Of a DNA stretch of 38,175 nt, positions 9,059 through 19,143 are shown in pieces. The stretch is from contig JALFSW010000090.1 of the NCBI GenBank assembly GCA_022779305.1, forward strand, positions 1 through 38,175, written 5' to 3'. Source of the stretch: Prevotella sp. (GTDB lineage Bacteria > Bacteroidota > Bacteroidia > Bacteroidales > Bacteroidaceae). The first letter of the stretch is position 1. Each line of letters starts with the position of its first letter. Made by a program: the position numbers and the translations under genes. The notes under the pieces are model-generated. The model was not told where the DNA came from, did not search any database, and was given only the letters and a program-made list of their open reading frames with translations.

Positions 9059-10321
9059 ATGGCAGCAAGAAAAGCAGAAGAACGTCCGAATATGATCGAG
9101 ACCTTCAAAGAATTTAAGGATACGAAGAACATCGATCGTACGACCTTGGTGAGCGTGTTGGAAGAGAGCTTCCGTAACGTTATCGCAAAAAACTTTGGTT
9201 CGGACGAAAACTTTGACGTTATCGTTAATCCCGATAAAGGCGACTTTGAGATTTATCGCAATCGCATTGTTGTGGCAGACGGCGAAGTGAAAGATGAAAA
9301 TAAAGAAATCAGTTTGACGCAAGCACAAAAGATAGAACCCGATTATGAAGTGGGTGAGGAAGTTTCGGAAAGAATAGACTTTGAAAAATTTGGTCGCCGC
9401 AACATCCTTAACCTGCGCCAAATATTGGCATCGAAAGTGTTGGAATTGGAACACGATTCGCTTTATAATAAGTATAAAGATCGTGTGGGTCAAATCATTT
9501 CTGGCGAGGTTTATCAAACATGGAAACGTGAAGTGTTGCTCGTAGACGATGAAAACAATGAATTGATTTTGCCAAAAGGCGAACAAATTCCACGCGACCA
9601 GTATCGCAAGGGCGAAACCATTCGTGCTGTGATCTTGCGTGTGGACAATGAAAACAACAATCCAAAGATTATTCTTTCACGCACCGCACCAACTTTCTTG
9701 GAACGTCTTTTGGAAGCCGAAGTACCCGAAATCCACGACGGACTGATTGCCATCAAAGGCATTGCACGTATGCCTGGAGAAAGAGCAAAGATTGCCGTAG
9801 AAAGCTATGACGATCGCATCGACCCAGTGGGAGCGTGTGTGGGTGTTCGTGGTAGTCGTGTGCATGGTATTGTTCGTGAGCTTTGCAACGAGAATATCGA
9901 TGTCATCAACTGGACAGCCAATACGAAACTCTATATTCAACGTGCCCTTTCACCAGCGAAAGTGAGCAGCCTGAATGTAGATGAAGAAAACAAAAAAGCA
10001 GAAGTTTTCTTGCAACCAGAAGAGGTGAGTTTGGCAATCGGACGTGGCGGTATGAATATCAAACTCGCAAGTATGCTGACAGGCTATACCATCGACGTCT
10101 TCCGTGAACTCAATGGCGAAGTGGCAGAAGAAGACATCTATCTCAATGAGTTCGCTGATGAAATCGACACATGGGTCATCGATGCTATCAAAGCATTGGG
10201 ATTAGACACAGCACGCCAAGTGCTCAATGCTCCAAGAGAAATGCTTATTGAAAAAGCCGACCTCGAAGAAGAAACCGTTGATAATGTGTTGAACATATTG
10301 AGAGCAGAATTTGAAAATTAG
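9059..10321 (+). CDS. nusA: Transcription termination/antitermination factor NusA
   Basis: The 420-residue protein should bind RNA polymerase and nascent RNA, modulating pausing, termination and antitermination. The order is: N-terminal polymerase-binding domain (about 12-135, with [20 protein letters not shown] and [13 protein letters not shown]), S1 domain (about 140-210), then two KH domains. KH1 includes [14 protein letters not shown] and KH2 includes [19 protein letters not shown] short C-terminal helical segment follows, without the two acidic repeats of E. coli NusA. The ATG at 9059 is chosen because it is 3 bp from the rimP stop; an alternative ATG 33 bp later ([10 protein letters not shown]) would also give a complete protein. 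A 131-bp spacer with a strong inverted repeat separates it from infB. Confidence 0.95.
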   Translation: MAARKAEERPNMIETFKEFKDTKNIDRTTLVSVLEESFRNVIAKNFGSDENFDVIVNPDKGDFEIYRNRIVVADGEVKDENKEISLTQAQKIEPDYEVGEEVSERIDFEKFGRRNILNLRQILASKVLELEHDSLYNKYKDRVGQIISGEVYQTWKREVLLVDDENNELILPKGEQIPRDQYRKGETIRAVILRVDNENNNPKIILSRTAPTFLERLLEAEVPEIHDGLIAIKGIARMPGERAKIAVESYDDRIDPVGACVGVRGSRVHGIVRELCNENIDVINWTANTKLYIQRALSPAKVSSLNVDEENKKAEVFLQPEEVSLAIGRGGMNIKLASMLTGYTIDVFRELNGEVAEEDIYLNEFADEIDTWVIDAIKALGLDTARQVLNAPREMLIEKADLEEETVDNVLNILRAEFEN

Positions 10322-10330
10322 GTGACAGAT

Positions 10331-10438
10331 GGTGGGTGATGGTTGTTGCTGATAGCCTAAGGGGTGTGACTATGCAGCGCGACCATGTTCGGAACACCAA
10401 ACCAACAAGTATCTTTCCAACAACCAACACCCAACACC
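10331..10438. repeat. Inverted-repeat spacer between nusA and infB
   Basis: The sequence gggtgatggttgttg (10334-10348) pairs with caacaaccaacaccc (10418-10432) at 14 of 15 positions. Flanking GGT and ACC repeats could extend the stem. The roughly 70-nt loop contains a smaller ggtgt/acacc pairing. The spacer lies inside an otherwise compact operon. It looks like an inserted palindromic repeat, but no second copy was found in this window. Confidence 0.6.
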
Positions 10439-10452
10439 GAAAAAGAAAGTTA

Positions 10453-13386
10453 ATGAGCATCAGATTAAGTAAAGCAATTCGAGAATTTAACATCGGACTC
10501 CAAACCGCAGTGGAGTTCTTAGAAAAGAGGTTTGATATGGGTGAAACAAAAATCGACCCCAATTTCAAACTCAGTGATGAACAATATCAAGCCCTTGAAA
10601 AAGAATTTAAGGGCGACAAAGCTGTGAAAAGTGAGGCAGCAAAAGTGTTCCCCAAAAAGCAAAAAGAAAAGAAAGAACCTCGTAAGAAGGAAAACAGCAC
10701 TCAGGGAGAGACGTTGCTAACATCGAATCGCCCCAAATTTAAGCCCATTGGCAAGATTGATCTCGATCAATTTAATAAGCCAACGGTGAAGGCGGCTGTT
10801 GCTCCAGACGATCAATCATCTGCACCTGAAAAGAAAGAAACAGAAAAGACTGTTTCAAATGAAATGAAAAAGGATGTACAGCCTGCGGTAAAAGAGGCGA
10901 AAAAGGAACAGCCACTTGAAACGGAAGCCCCCAAGGCAGTAGTAAAGCCTAAGGTTGTGAAAAATGAAGAAAAAAAGGCGGAGCAACCTGCGAAAAAAGC
11001 AGAAGTTCAAAAGGCTGCACCTAAAGTTGAAAATGTGCAGAAAGCGGACGCTGTTGTGAAGACAGAAGAAAAGAAAGAAGCAACAGAGCCATCTGAAAAA
11101 ACTGCTGCACCAGCAACTGAAAAAACGGAAATCTTCCAAACGTCTAACGAAATTAAGATGCTCAACCAATCGAAACCCAATGTGTTGGGTAAGATAGACT
11201 TGAGTACCATCAATCAAAATACACGTCCGAAGAAAAAGAGCAAAGAAGAACGCAGAAAAGAACGCGAAGACAAAAATGTGCAAGGCGGACAAGGAAAGAA
11301 AAAGCGTGTGCGCATAGGCAACGAACGAGTAGACATCAATGCCGCTGCCAATCAGCAATCGGGTGAAGGAAAACAAGGCGGAAAGAAGAAAAAGAACAAT
11401 CAAGCTGGTAATCATCCGAACAACCAAAATGCTGCGGGCGGAAAGAAAGGAAAGAACAACCGTCATCAAAAACCATTGGAGGTGGATGATGAAGCTGTAG
11501 CACGCCAAGTAAAAGAAACTTTAGCACGTCTTACGAGCAAGACCCAAAATAAGAAAGGTGCGAAGTATCGTAAAGAAAAGCGAGAAGCTGTTCAAGAACG
11601 TCTCAATGCCGAGGCAAAGGCAGAACGCAAAGAAAGTAAGATACTGAAACTCACAGAGTTTGTAACTGTTTCAGAATTGGCAACGATGATGAATGTGCCC
11701 GTTACAAACGTTATATCAACGTTGATGTCTGTAGGTATCATGGTATCCATTAACCAACGTCTTGATGCTGAAACGATCAACATGGTTGCCGATGAGTTTG
11801 GCTTCGCAACAGAATACGTTAGTGCGGAAGTGCAAGAGGCGGTGAGCGAAGAAGAGGACGATGAAAACGACCTTGTGACACGTGCACCTATCGTTACAGT
11901 GATGGGACACGTAGACCACGGTAAGACCTCGTTGCTCGACCATATTCGTAACACGAATGTCATTGCAGGCGAAGCTGGTGGTATAACACAGCACATCGGC
12001 GCATACAGCGTTACATTGAAGAGTGGCAGAAAGGTTACGTTCCTTGATACGCCAGGTCACGAAGCCTTCACAGCAATGCGTGCGCGCGGTACACAAGTAA
12101 CCGACATTGCCATCATTATCATCGCTGCCGACGACTCGGTGATGCCAACCACAAAAGAAGCCATTGCTCATGCACAAGCAGCTGGTGTGCCAATGGTTTT
12201 TGCTATCAATAAAATCGACAAACCCGGAGCCAATCCAGACAAGATACGTGAAGACCTTTCGCAAATGAATTTGCTCGTAGAAGAGTGGGGTGGAAAGTAC
12301 CAATGTCAGGAAATCAGTGCAAAAAAAGGTTTAGGCGTGGCCGATTTGTTGGACAAAGTCTTGTTGGAGGCAGATATGTTAGACCTCAAAGCCAATCCAA
12401 ATAGAAAATCAACGGGAACGGTTATAGAATCGTCGTTGGACAAGGGACGTGGATATGTGAGCACCATATTGGTGTCTAACGGAACACTGAAGGTCGGAGA
12501 CAACGTCATCGCAGGGGTTTACTGGGGGCGCATCAAAGCAATGTTCAACGAACGCAACCAGCGCATCGAACAAGCAACACCTTCTGAACCAGCCATTATT
12601 TTGGGATTGAATGGCGCACCTACTGCAGGCGACACATTCCACGTAATGGAAACCGAACAAGAGGCACGTAACATTGCCAATAAACGTGAACAATTGCAAC
12701 GCGAACAAGGCTTGCGCACACAGACACGTCTCACACTTTCGGACATTTCGCATCGCATTGCTCGTGGAGAATTCCACGAAATGAACATCATCGTTAAGGG
12801 TGATACCGATGGCTCAATCGAAGCATTGTCGGATTCGTTCATCAAACTTTCAACAGAAAAGGTAAAGGTGAACGTAATCAACAAGGCGGTCGGACAAATT
12901 TCAGAAAACGATGTGATGCTCGCTTCGGCTTCCGATGCCATCATTGTGGGCTTCCAAGTGCGTCCTTCAGCCGATGCACGCAAACTGGCAGACCGCAATG
13001 GCGTTGAAATCAGCACCTACTCGGTGATCTATGATGCTATTGACGACATCACGTCGGCAATGGTAGGTATGCTCGATAAGGTGAAGAAAGAAATCATTAC
13101 GGGGCAAGTTGAAGTGCAACAAGTGTTCAAAATCTCGAAAGTCGGAACGGTGGCAGGATGTATTGTTACCGAAGGCAAGGTGCACAACAAAGACAAAGGT
13201 CGCGTGATTCGAGACGGAATTGTGGTTCACACAGCTCCTATCAGCGCATTGAAACGTTACAAAGACGATGTAAAAGAAGTAGTAACAGGTTTGGAATGTG
13301 GTATTTCGCTTGTCAACTACAACGATATACAAAGTGGTGATATCATTGAAACATTCACCGAAATAGAAGTAGAACAAAAACTTTAG
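10453..13386 (+). CDS. infB: Translation initiation factor IF-2
   Basis: The 977-residue GTPase should deliver initiator fMet-tRNA to the 30S subunit and promote subunit joining. The ATG at 10453 is chosen because [20 protein letters not shown] is the conserved IF-2 N terminus and is preceded by AAAAAGAAAGTTA; a 39-codon in-frame extension from a GTG at 10336 runs through an inverted repeat and looks non-coding. Residues about 60-400 form a long low-complexity K/E/Q/A-rich linker. A second IF2_N-like module ([20 protein letters not shown]) precedes the G domain. Nucleotide-binding motifs are intact: GHVDHGKT at 485-492, DTPGH from D532, NKID at 586-589 and SAKKG. Domains II, III and the C-terminal C1/C2 regions follow ([19 protein letters not shown] near the end). 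The length is usual for Bacteroidetes IF-2. Confidence 0.96.
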   Translation: MSIRLSKAIREFNIGLQTAVEFLEKRFDMGETKIDPNFKLSDEQYQALEKEFKGDKAVKSEAAKVFPKKQKEKKEPRKKENSTQGETLLTSNRPKFKPIGKIDLDQFNKPTVKAAVAPDDQSSAPEKKETEKTVSNEMKKDVQPAVKEAKKEQPLETEAPKAVVKPKVVKNEEKKAEQPAKKAEVQKAAPKVENVQKADAVVKTEEKKEATEPSEKTAAPATEKTEIFQTSNEIKMLNQSKPNVLGKIDLSTINQNTRPKKKSKEERRKEREDKNVQGGQGKKKRVRIGNERVDINAAANQQSGEGKQGGKKKKNNQAGNHPNNQNAAGGKKGKNNRHQKPLEVDDEAVARQVKETLARLTSKTQNKKGAKYRKEKREAVQERLNAEAKAERKESKILKLTEFVTVSELATMMNVPVTNVISTLMSVGIMVSINQRLDAETINMVADEFGFATEYVSAEVQEAVSEEEDDENDLVTRAPIVTVMGHVDHGKTSLLDHIRNTNVIAGEAGGITQHIGAYSVTLKSGRKVTFLDTPGHEAFTAMRARGTQVTDIAIIIIAADDSVMPTTKEAIAHAQAAGVPMVFAINKIDKPGANPDKIREDLSQMNLLVEEWGGKYQCQEISAKKGLGVADLLDKVLLEADMLDLKANPNRKSTGTVIESSLDKGRGYVSTILVSNGTLKVGDNVIAGVYWGRIKAMFNERNQRIEQATPSEPAIILGLNGAPTAGDTFHVMETEQEARNIANKREQLQREQGLRTQTRLTLSDISHRIARGEFHEMNIIVKGDTDGSIEALSDSFIKLSTEKVKVNVINKAVGQISENDVMLASASDAIIVGFQVRPSADARKLADRNGVEISTYSVIYDAIDDITSAMVGMLDKVKKEIITGQVEVQQVFKISKVGTVAGCIVTEGKVHNKDKGRVIRDGIVVHTAPISALKRYKDDVKEVVTGLECGISLVNYNDIQSGDIIETFTEIEVEQKL

Positions 13387-13710
13387 TAGGTCGGTCGCTC
13401 CATTTTTCTTCATCGAAAGATGGGGCGACAAACTATAAAGGCAGGTTTTGAGAATGGTCTCTGATATATTTTTGACTTTTAGACGTATTGATTTTTCTTT
13501 TGAATTGAGGAAGCATAATAAGGCTATGCGACTGAAAGAGAAAGGGAAAAATAAAGTATAAAAGCAAAAAGAAACAAAGAACAAAATTGTAGAATTACGA
13601 AAAATATTCTGCGTTGAATTTTTAAAACATGTCTGAATGAGGAACAAATGTTACCAAAATAAGTGCGGCATACTATTTGTTTTTGAAATTTTTGATAAAC
13701 AAGAACAAGC
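13387..13710. other. 324-bp gap between infB and sufB
   Basis: A hairpin at 13394-13429 (gtcgctccat with atggggcgac, one G-T pair, 16-nt loop) lies just after infB. It lacks a T run on either side, so termination is uncertain. The remainder is A/T-rich with no supportable ORF. TACTATTTG at 13671-13679 resembles a -7 element with one extra base, but no matching -33 site was seen, so the suf promoter is not confidently placed. Confidence 0.4.
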
Positions 13711-15156
13711 ATGTCTGAAAAAAATAGCAACGAGTATGTGAGGAAAGTTGCCGAACAAAAATATGAGTTCGGGTTCACAACCGATGTACATACAGAAGTC
13801 ATACCAAAAGGATTGAATGAAGATGTAGTGCGGCTTATATCTTCAAAGAAAGGGGAACCAGAGTGGCTCCTCGATTTTCGTTTAAAGGCTTTTCGTCATT
13901 GGCAAACAATGGAGATGCCTACATGGTCGCATTTGAAGCTCCCAGAGATCGATTATCAAGCTATATCATATTATGCTGACCCTATGGCGAAAAAGCCAAA
14001 GAATAAAGAAATCGATCCCGAGTTAGAAAAAACGTTCGATAAGTTGGGCATACCGCTCGAAGAACGTTTGGTACTTAGCGGTGTAGCAGTGGATGCTGTG
14101 ATGGATTCCGTATCTGTTAAAACTACATTTAAGAAACAATTGGCGGAGAAAGGTATTATCTTCTGTTCCATGGGAGAGGCAGTGAAAGAACATCCAGAGC
14201 TTGTTCGCCAGTATTTGGGAACAGTTGTGCCTTATAAAGACAATTTCACGGCTGCGCTTAATTCCGCAGTTTTCAGCGATGGATCGTTTGTTTACATTCC
14301 CAAAGGCGTACGCTGCCCAATGGAATTAAGCTCCTATTTCCGCATCAATGCCATTAATACAGGGCAGTTTGAGCGTACCCTCATTGTTGCTGACGATGAT
14401 TCATACGTTAGTTACCTTGAAGGATGCACCGCTCCAATGAGAGATGAAAATCAACTGCATGCTGCCATCGTTGAAATCGTAGTATTGAACAATGCAGAAG
14501 TGAAATACTCAACCGTTCAGAATTGGTATCCGGGCGACGAAAATGGTAAAGGTGGTGTCTTAAACTTGGTTACCAAGCGTGGCGATCTGCGTGGTGTGAA
14601 CTCGAAACTATCATGGACGCAGGTTGAAACAGGCTCATCCATCACGTGGAAATACCCTTCATGTATTCTTCGTGGCGACAATTCGCAAGCTGAATTTTAT
14701 TCCGTGGCAGTAACAAACAACTACCAAGAAGCCGACACGGGAACCAAAATGATTCACATGGGTAAAAACACGAAGAGTACGATCATCTCTAAGGGTATCT
14801 CGGCAGGCAAGAGTCAAAATTCTTATAGAGGACTGGTGCGTGTTACACCAAATGCCGACAATGCACGAAATTATAGCTCTTGCGACTCATTGCTACTCGG
14901 ATCGTCTTGTGGTGCACACACATTCCCCTACATGGACATCCACAATGACACGGCAATCATAGAACACGAAGCAACTACTTCAAAGATCAGCGAAGACCAA
15001 CTCTTTTATTGCAATCAGCGCGGCATACCAACGGAAGAAGCCATCGGACTTATCGTTAATGGTTATGCAAAGGATGTGCTCAACAAGTTGCCAATGGAGT
15101 TTGCTGTCGAAGCCCAAAAACTTTTGTCCGTAACGTTGGAAGGAACCGTGGGCTAA
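13711..15156 (+). CDS. sufB: Fe-S cluster assembly scaffold SufB
   Basis: The 481-residue protein is the main scaffold subunit of the SufBC2D complex, on which Fe-S clusters are built from sulfur supplied by SufS. The beta-helix core is evident ([40 protein letters not shown]). Residues equivalent to the E. coli catalytic set are present: C391 in [11 protein letters not shown] corresponds to C405, and E420 in EHEATTSKI, exactly 29 residues later, corresponds to E434, with H419 beside it. The start ATG at 13711 follows an A-rich leader (AAACAAGAACAAGC). It is the first gene of the suf operon; a small secreted protein gene separates it from sufC. Confidence 0.96.
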   Translation: MSEKNSNEYVRKVAEQKYEFGFTTDVHTEVIPKGLNEDVVRLISSKKGEPEWLLDFRLKAFRHWQTMEMPTWSHLKLPEIDYQAISYYADPMAKKPKNKEIDPELEKTFDKLGIPLEERLVLSGVAVDAVMDSVSVKTTFKKQLAEKGIIFCSMGEAVKEHPELVRQYLGTVVPYKDNFTAALNSAVFSDGSFVYIPKGVRCPMELSSYFRINAINTGQFERTLIVADDDSYVSYLEGCTAPMRDENQLHAAIVEIVVLNNAEVKYSTVQNWYPGDENGKGGVLNLVTKRGDLRGVNSKLSWTQVETGSSITWKYPSCILRGDNSQAEFYSVAVTNNYQEADTGTKMIHMGKNTKSTIISKGISAGKSQNSYRGLVRVTPNADNARNYSSCDSLLLGSSCGAHTFPYMDIHNDTAIIEHEATTSKISEDQLFYCNQRGIPTEEAIGLIVNGYAKDVLNKLPMEFAVEAQKLLSVTLEGTVG

Positions 15157-15221
15157 AAGCCACAAACGATTTTCCTAAAAACAATAACTGCAAAGCAACG
15201 AAATAATAAAGAGAACAGAAA

Positions 15222-15545
15222 ATGAAAAAGTTTGCACTTGCCTTGATGCTTATCTGCACCACAACGCTTTATGCGCAGAACTGGAAACCCACACCGTGGC
15301 AAGCCTATCTTTGTCAGCTAAAAGTGGAAAAAGACACCATCTGTGACGCACGTTCTATTATGTTGCCAAAAACATATAGAATAGAAAAAGTCGATGTGAA
15401 AAACTTTCATTGCGGACCATTCTACGTTCCCGATCCACCTTCAATTTTCGACCAAGACCCCGAATATTCATGGCGGTCAAGATACTCGTTTACAGAATTC
15501 TTTACAGACCTACTTTGCACCCTTATCTTTGGTTCAAATCATTGA
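15222..15545 (+). CDS. Small secreted protein inserted in the suf operon
   Basis: This 107-residue ORF lies between sufB and sufC, with 65 bp on each side. I do not recognise the family. The N terminus MKKFALALMLICTTTLYAQ is a good type I signal peptide with cleavage probably before Q19, so the mature protein would be periplasmic or outer-membrane facing. The mature part contains four cysteines (in YLCQL, TICDA, FHCGP and LLCTL) and a proline-rich stretch (VPDPPSIFDQDPE). Because the Suf machinery is cytoplasmic, a direct role in cluster assembly is unlikely; co-transcription may reflect a shared stress response or chance insertion. Evidence that it is real: signal peptide, correct strand, spacing and an A-rich leader before the ATG (AAAGAGAACAGAAA). 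Confidence 0.65.
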   Translation: MKKFALALMLICTTTLYAQNWKPTPWQAYLCQLKVEKDTICDARSIMLPKTYRIEKVDVKNFHCGPFYVPDPPSIFDQDPEYSWRSRYSFTEFFTDLLCTLIFGSNH

Positions 15546-15610
15546 TAATGGGTAAACAGATAAAACGTAGAAACTTAGAAAAAAGATATTAATCATTACA
15601 GAATAAACAT

Positions 15611-16363
15611 ATGTTAGAGATAAAAGATCTGCATGCAACCATTGCAGACAAAGAAATATTAAGGGGTATCAACCTCACAATCAAAGATGGAGAAGTTCAC
15701 GCCATAATGGGACCTAATGGCTCAGGAAAGTCAACTTTGAGTGCCGTCCTAACTGGAAATCCACTTTATGAAGTAACCAGCGGTTCGGCTGTATTCAACG
15801 GAAAAGAACTTTTAGAGATGAGTCCAGAAGACAGAGCAAGAGAAGGTATTTTCCTTTCGTTCCAATATCCCGTTGAAATTCCTGGCGTATCGATGACCAA
15901 CTTTATGAAAGCTGCCATCAATGCGAAGCGTGAATATGAAGGACTTGAGCCACTCAAGGCTGCCGATTTTATGAAGCTCATGCGCGAGAAAAGAGAACTC
16001 GTGGGCTTGGATGCCAAACTCTCTCATCGAAGTGTGAACGAAGGCTTCTCGGGTGGAGAGAAAAAGCGCAACGAAATCTTCCAAATGGCGATGTTAGAAC
16101 CCAAATTGAGCATCCTTGATGAAACTGACTCTGGGCTCGATGTTGATGCAATGCGTATCGTGGCAGAAGGCGTTAATAAGATGCACACAGCTGAAACATC
16201 GACCATTGTTATCACACACTACGATCGATTGCTCGATATGATCAAACCCGATGTTGTGCATGTGCTTTACAAAGGAAGAATTGTGAAAACCGCAGGAGCC
16301 GAACTTGCCCGAGAAATAGAGCAAAAAGGCTATGATTGGATAAAGGAAGAGGTCGGCGAATAA
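15611..16363 (+). CDS. sufC: Fe-S assembly ATPase SufC
   Basis: The 250-residue ABC-type ATPase drives conformational change of the SufBCD scaffold in the cytoplasm. The Walker A motif is GPNGSGKST at residues 34-42. The ABC signature is FSGGEKKRNEI, with S147-G148-G149, the form characteristic of SufC rather than of transport ATPases. The Walker B region reads LSILDETDSGLDVDA. The switch histidine follows in IVITHYDRLLD. The typical insertion LSFQYPVEIPGV after the Q-loop is also present. It starts 65 bp after the small secreted protein gene and is followed by sufD. Confidence 0.97.
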   Translation: MLEIKDLHATIADKEILRGINLTIKDGEVHAIMGPNGSGKSTLSAVLTGNPLYEVTSGSAVFNGKELLEMSPEDRAREGIFLSFQYPVEIPGVSMTNFMKAAINAKREYEGLEPLKAADFMKLMREKRELVGLDAKLSHRSVNEGFSGGEKKRNEIFQMAMLEPKLSILDETDSGLDVDAMRIVAEGVNKMHTAETSTIVITHYDRLLDMIKPDVVHVLYKGRIVKTAGAELAREIEQKGYDWIKEEVGE

Positions 16364-16438
16364 TAAGAAAATGTCTCTTGAGAATGCCCCAAATACCTTC
16401 TCACCAATTTGTTTCAAGCAAATAAAGAAAACTCAAAA

Positions 16439-17782
16439 ATGCAAAGCGAACAACAATATATCGACTTATATACACAAACAAGGCAACTCATCAACGATCA
16501 TTCTTCAGTCGTTATGAATGCTTTGCGCGAAAAAGCTTTTGAGGACTTCAGTGCAAAAGGTTTCCCAACAAAAAAAGTGGAACGCTACAAATACACTGAC
16601 ATTCCGAAGCTCTTTGCACCCAACTTTGGACTGAATCTTCAGGGATTAGACCAAGCTGTTGATCCTTACGACCTTTTCAAGTGCGACGTTCCCAATCTCA
16701 GTACTGCACTTTATTATGTCGTCAATGACCGATTCTACACCAAACGTCTCCCTGCCGTAGCACCCGCCGATGGCATTATCATTGATAGTCTGCGCCATGC
16801 AGCCGACACATATCCCGAATTGGTGGCACGCTATTATGGTAAATTGGCAAAAACGGAGAAAGACCCACTCACTGCCTTTAACACAATGTTTGCACAGGAT
16901 GGTTTGTTTATCTATGTGCCCAAGAATACAAAAACTAATCATACCATCCAAATCGTTAATGTTCTTCGTTCGGATGTTGACCTGTTGCTTAATCGGCGTG
17001 TCTTAATTGTCCTCGAAGAGGGCGCACAAGCCACTATGCTGTTTTGCGACGACAGTGCCGACGACCGCAACTTCCTCACCACACAAGTCATAGAAGCCTA
17101 TGTGGGCGACAATGCAAGCCTTGAGCTGAACTGTTTGGAGGAAACCCACACAAAGAATGTGCGCATCTCCAATGTTTATATCGAACAACAAGCCAATAGT
17201 CGTTTGAACCATAATATCATCACGCTACACAATGGCATCACCCGTAACCAACTCGATTTGGTTTTCAGAGGTGAAGGAAGCGAGTGTTTTTGCAATGGCT
17301 GCGTGATTGCAGATAAACATCAACATGTGGACAACAATACGATTATTGACCATGCCGTGCCACATTGCACGAGTAATCAACTCTATAAATATGTCCTCGA
17401 CGACCATGCCGTTGGAGCTTTCGCAGGACTTATTCTCGTGGAAAAAGATGCGCAAAAAACGCTCTCGCATGAGGTAAATCAAAACCTTTGCGCCACGAAA
17501 ACAGCTCGTATGTATTCGCAACCGATGTTGGAAATCTATGCCGATGACGTTCGCTGCAACCACGGATCTACTGTAGGACAACTCAATGATACCGCACTTT
17601 TCTACATGCAACAACGTGGCATTGACAAGAAAGAAGCTAAACTTCTTCTTCAGTTTGCTTTCATCAATGAGGTTATTGACAAAATGGAACTCATTCCGTT
17701 GCGTGATCGTCTGCATTATTTGGTGGAAAAACGTTTCCGTGGCGAACTGGATAAATGTTCATGCTGTAAACTTTGTAAGTAA
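16439..17782 (+). CDS. sufD: Fe-S assembly protein SufD with Cys-rich tail
   Basis: The 447-residue protein is the second beta-helix scaffold subunit, partner of SufB in the SufBC2D complex. The N-terminal region (KKVERYKYTDIPKLF) and the core match SufD. The conserved segment RCNHGSTVGQL contains H375, which aligns with the functional histidine H360 of E. coli SufD; ALFYMQQRGI follows. The ATG at 16439 is preferred to an upstream TTG at 16409 because it follows the A-rich stretch AAAGAAAACTCAAAA. The last residues are unusual: CSCCKLCK, with cysteines at 440, 442, 443 and 446 right at the C terminus, suggesting possible metal or cluster contact. sufS begins 5 bp after the stop, so the two are translationally close. 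Confidence 0.93.
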   Translation: MQSEQQYIDLYTQTRQLINDHSSVVMNALREKAFEDFSAKGFPTKKVERYKYTDIPKLFAPNFGLNLQGLDQAVDPYDLFKCDVPNLSTALYYVVNDRFYTKRLPAVAPADGIIIDSLRHAADTYPELVARYYGKLAKTEKDPLTAFNTMFAQDGLFIYVPKNTKTNHTIQIVNVLRSDVDLLLNRRVLIVLEEGAQATMLFCDDSADDRNFLTTQVIEAYVGDNASLELNCLEETHTKNVRISNVYIEQQANSRLNHNIITLHNGITRNQLDLVFRGEGSECFCNGCVIADKHQHVDNNTIIDHAVPHCTSNQLYKYVLDDHAVGAFAGLILVEKDAQKTLSHEVNQNLCATKTARMYSQPMLEIYADDVRCNHGSTVGQLNDTALFYMQQRGIDKKEAKLLLQFAFINEVIDKMELIPLRDRLHYLVEKRFRGELDKCSCCKLCK

Positions 17783-17787
17783 ATCTT

Positions 17788-19029
17788 ATGTATGATATAA
17801 ACAAAATCCGCCAAGATTTCCCCATACTCTCACGCACCGTCTACGGCAAACCCTTGATCTATTTAGACAATGCTGCCACAACGCAAAAGCCTCTTTGCGT
17901 CCTCGATGCTATGCGCGATGAATATCTCAATGTCAATGCCAATGTGCATCGTGGCGTGCATTGGATGTCGCAACAAGCCACCGACCTTCATGAGGCAGCC
18001 CGCGAAAAGGTACGCCAGTTTATAAATGCCCGATCGGTTAGCGAAATCGTCTTTACACGTGGCACTACGGAAAGCATCAATCTTGTTGCAGCCACCTTTG
18101 TTGAAGGTTTTATGCAGGCTGGCGATGAAGTGATTGTTTCCAACGTTGAACACCATTCCAACATCGTACCGTGGCAAATGTTGGCAAACAAACATGGTAT
18201 TATATTGAAAGTTATCCCGATTGACGACCACGGAACGCTCGACCTCAATGCTTTTGACGCTCTTCTGAACCCTCGCACCAAACTCGTGAGCGTCAGCCAC
18301 GTCAGCAATGTCCTCGGCACCATCAATCCTGTGAAAGATATCGTCCGCCTTGCCCATGCAAAAGGCGTACCCGTGATGGTCGATGGCGCACAGAGCGTAC
18401 CCCATTTCTCTGTGGATGTACAGGATTTAGATTGTGACTTCTTTGCTTTCAGCGGTCATAAGGTCTATGCGCCTACGGGCATTGGCGTATTGTATGGAAA
18501 GGAAGAATGGTTAGAGAAATTACCGCCCTATCAGGGTGGTGGCGAGATGATAGAAAAAGTGAGCTTCAGCGGCACCACTTTTGAACGCCCCCCATTAAAG
18601 TTTGAGGCTGGCACACCCGATTATGTTGCCACCCACGGACTTGCAACCGCCATTGATTATATCAACACTCTTGGATTCGACAGCATTCAGCAACACGAAC
18701 ACGCACTCACACGTTATGCCATCACGCAGATGCGGGAAATCCATGGAATACGTTTTTTTGGTATTTCAGAAGATGCCATCGAAGCACCAAATACACTGAC
18801 CCACGATGCCGTAATCAGTTTTTTGGTGGGCGATATTCACCCAATGGATCTCGGTACATTGCTCGACCAACTCGGAATTGCTGTACGAACGGGACATCAT
18901 TGCGCCCAACCGCTTATGGAACGCCTCGGTATTCATGGCACAGTGAGGGCTTCTTTTGCACTTTATAACACAATGGAGGAAGTCGATGCACTGGTTGCTG
19001 GTATCAAGCGAGTGGTACAGATGTTTTAA
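17788..19029 (+). CDS. sufS: Cysteine desulfurase SufS
   Basis: The 413-residue PLP enzyme should convert cysteine to alanine, passing persulfide sulfur to the SufBCD scaffold. Key features are YLDNAATTQKP near residue 24-34; NVEHHSNIVPW; the PLP lysine K225 in FSGHKVYAPTGIGVLYG; and the catalytic cysteine C372 in RTGHHCAQPLM, with the short active-site loop of class II desulfurases (SufS/CsdA type). No SufE or SufU partner is visible in the window, so the sulfur acceptor must be encoded elsewhere or be SufB itself. The stop codon overlaps the first bases of an inverted-repeat element at 19028. Confidence 0.97.
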   Translation: MYDINKIRQDFPILSRTVYGKPLIYLDNAATTQKPLCVLDAMRDEYLNVNANVHRGVHWMSQQATDLHEAAREKVRQFINARSVSEIVFTRGTTESINLVAATFVEGFMQAGDEVIVSNVEHHSNIVPWQMLANKHGIILKVIPIDDHGTLDLNAFDALLNPRTKLVSVSHVSNVLGTINPVKDIVRLAHAKGVPVMVDGAQSVPHFSVDVQDLDCDFFAFSGHKVYAPTGIGVLYGKEEWLEKLPPYQGGGEMIEKVSFSGTTFERPPLKFEAGTPDYVATHGLATAIDYINTLGFDSIQQHEHALTRYAITQMREIHGIRFFGISEDAIEAPNTLTHDAVISFLVGDIHPMDLGTLLDQLGIAVRTGHHCAQPLMERLGIHGTVRASFALYNTMEEVDALVAGIKRVVQMF

Positions 19030-19116
19030 CCCAAATCGGTCATTAGACCGTTAAGGTTTTCTTTTTATTTACAATCCGATGCAATCAGTTTGGTCTCTAA
19101 AGACCGAATTGGGATT
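19028..19116 (-). repeat. Internally deleted, reverse-oriented copy of the inverted-repeat element
   Basis: Both ends match the full copies at 19745-20137, but in reverse. The left end reads aacccaaatcggtcattaga then ccg, matching the complement of the right end of those copies. The right end reads tctaaagaccgaattggg, the complement of their left end. The central hairpin is missing. Its first two bases are the last two of the sufS stop codon. Confidence 0.8.
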
Positions 19117-19143
19117 AAAATGTGGTGTTAATTCATTGAAATA

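Noticed and set aside
10336..10452. A 39-codon in-frame N-terminal extension of infB from a GTG start
   Set aside because: It runs through the inverted-repeat spacer, has no resemblance to IF-2, and the ATG at 10453 begins the conserved IF-2 N terminus.
13394..13429. Strong terminator after infB
   Set aside because: The hairpin is good but has no T run on either strand, so it is described only as part of the gap.
12967..13802. Minus-strand ORFs across the infB-sufB gap
   Set aside because: They are largely antisense to infB and sufB, rich in F, C and S as expected for shadows of A-rich Lys/Glu-coding genes, and lack start context.
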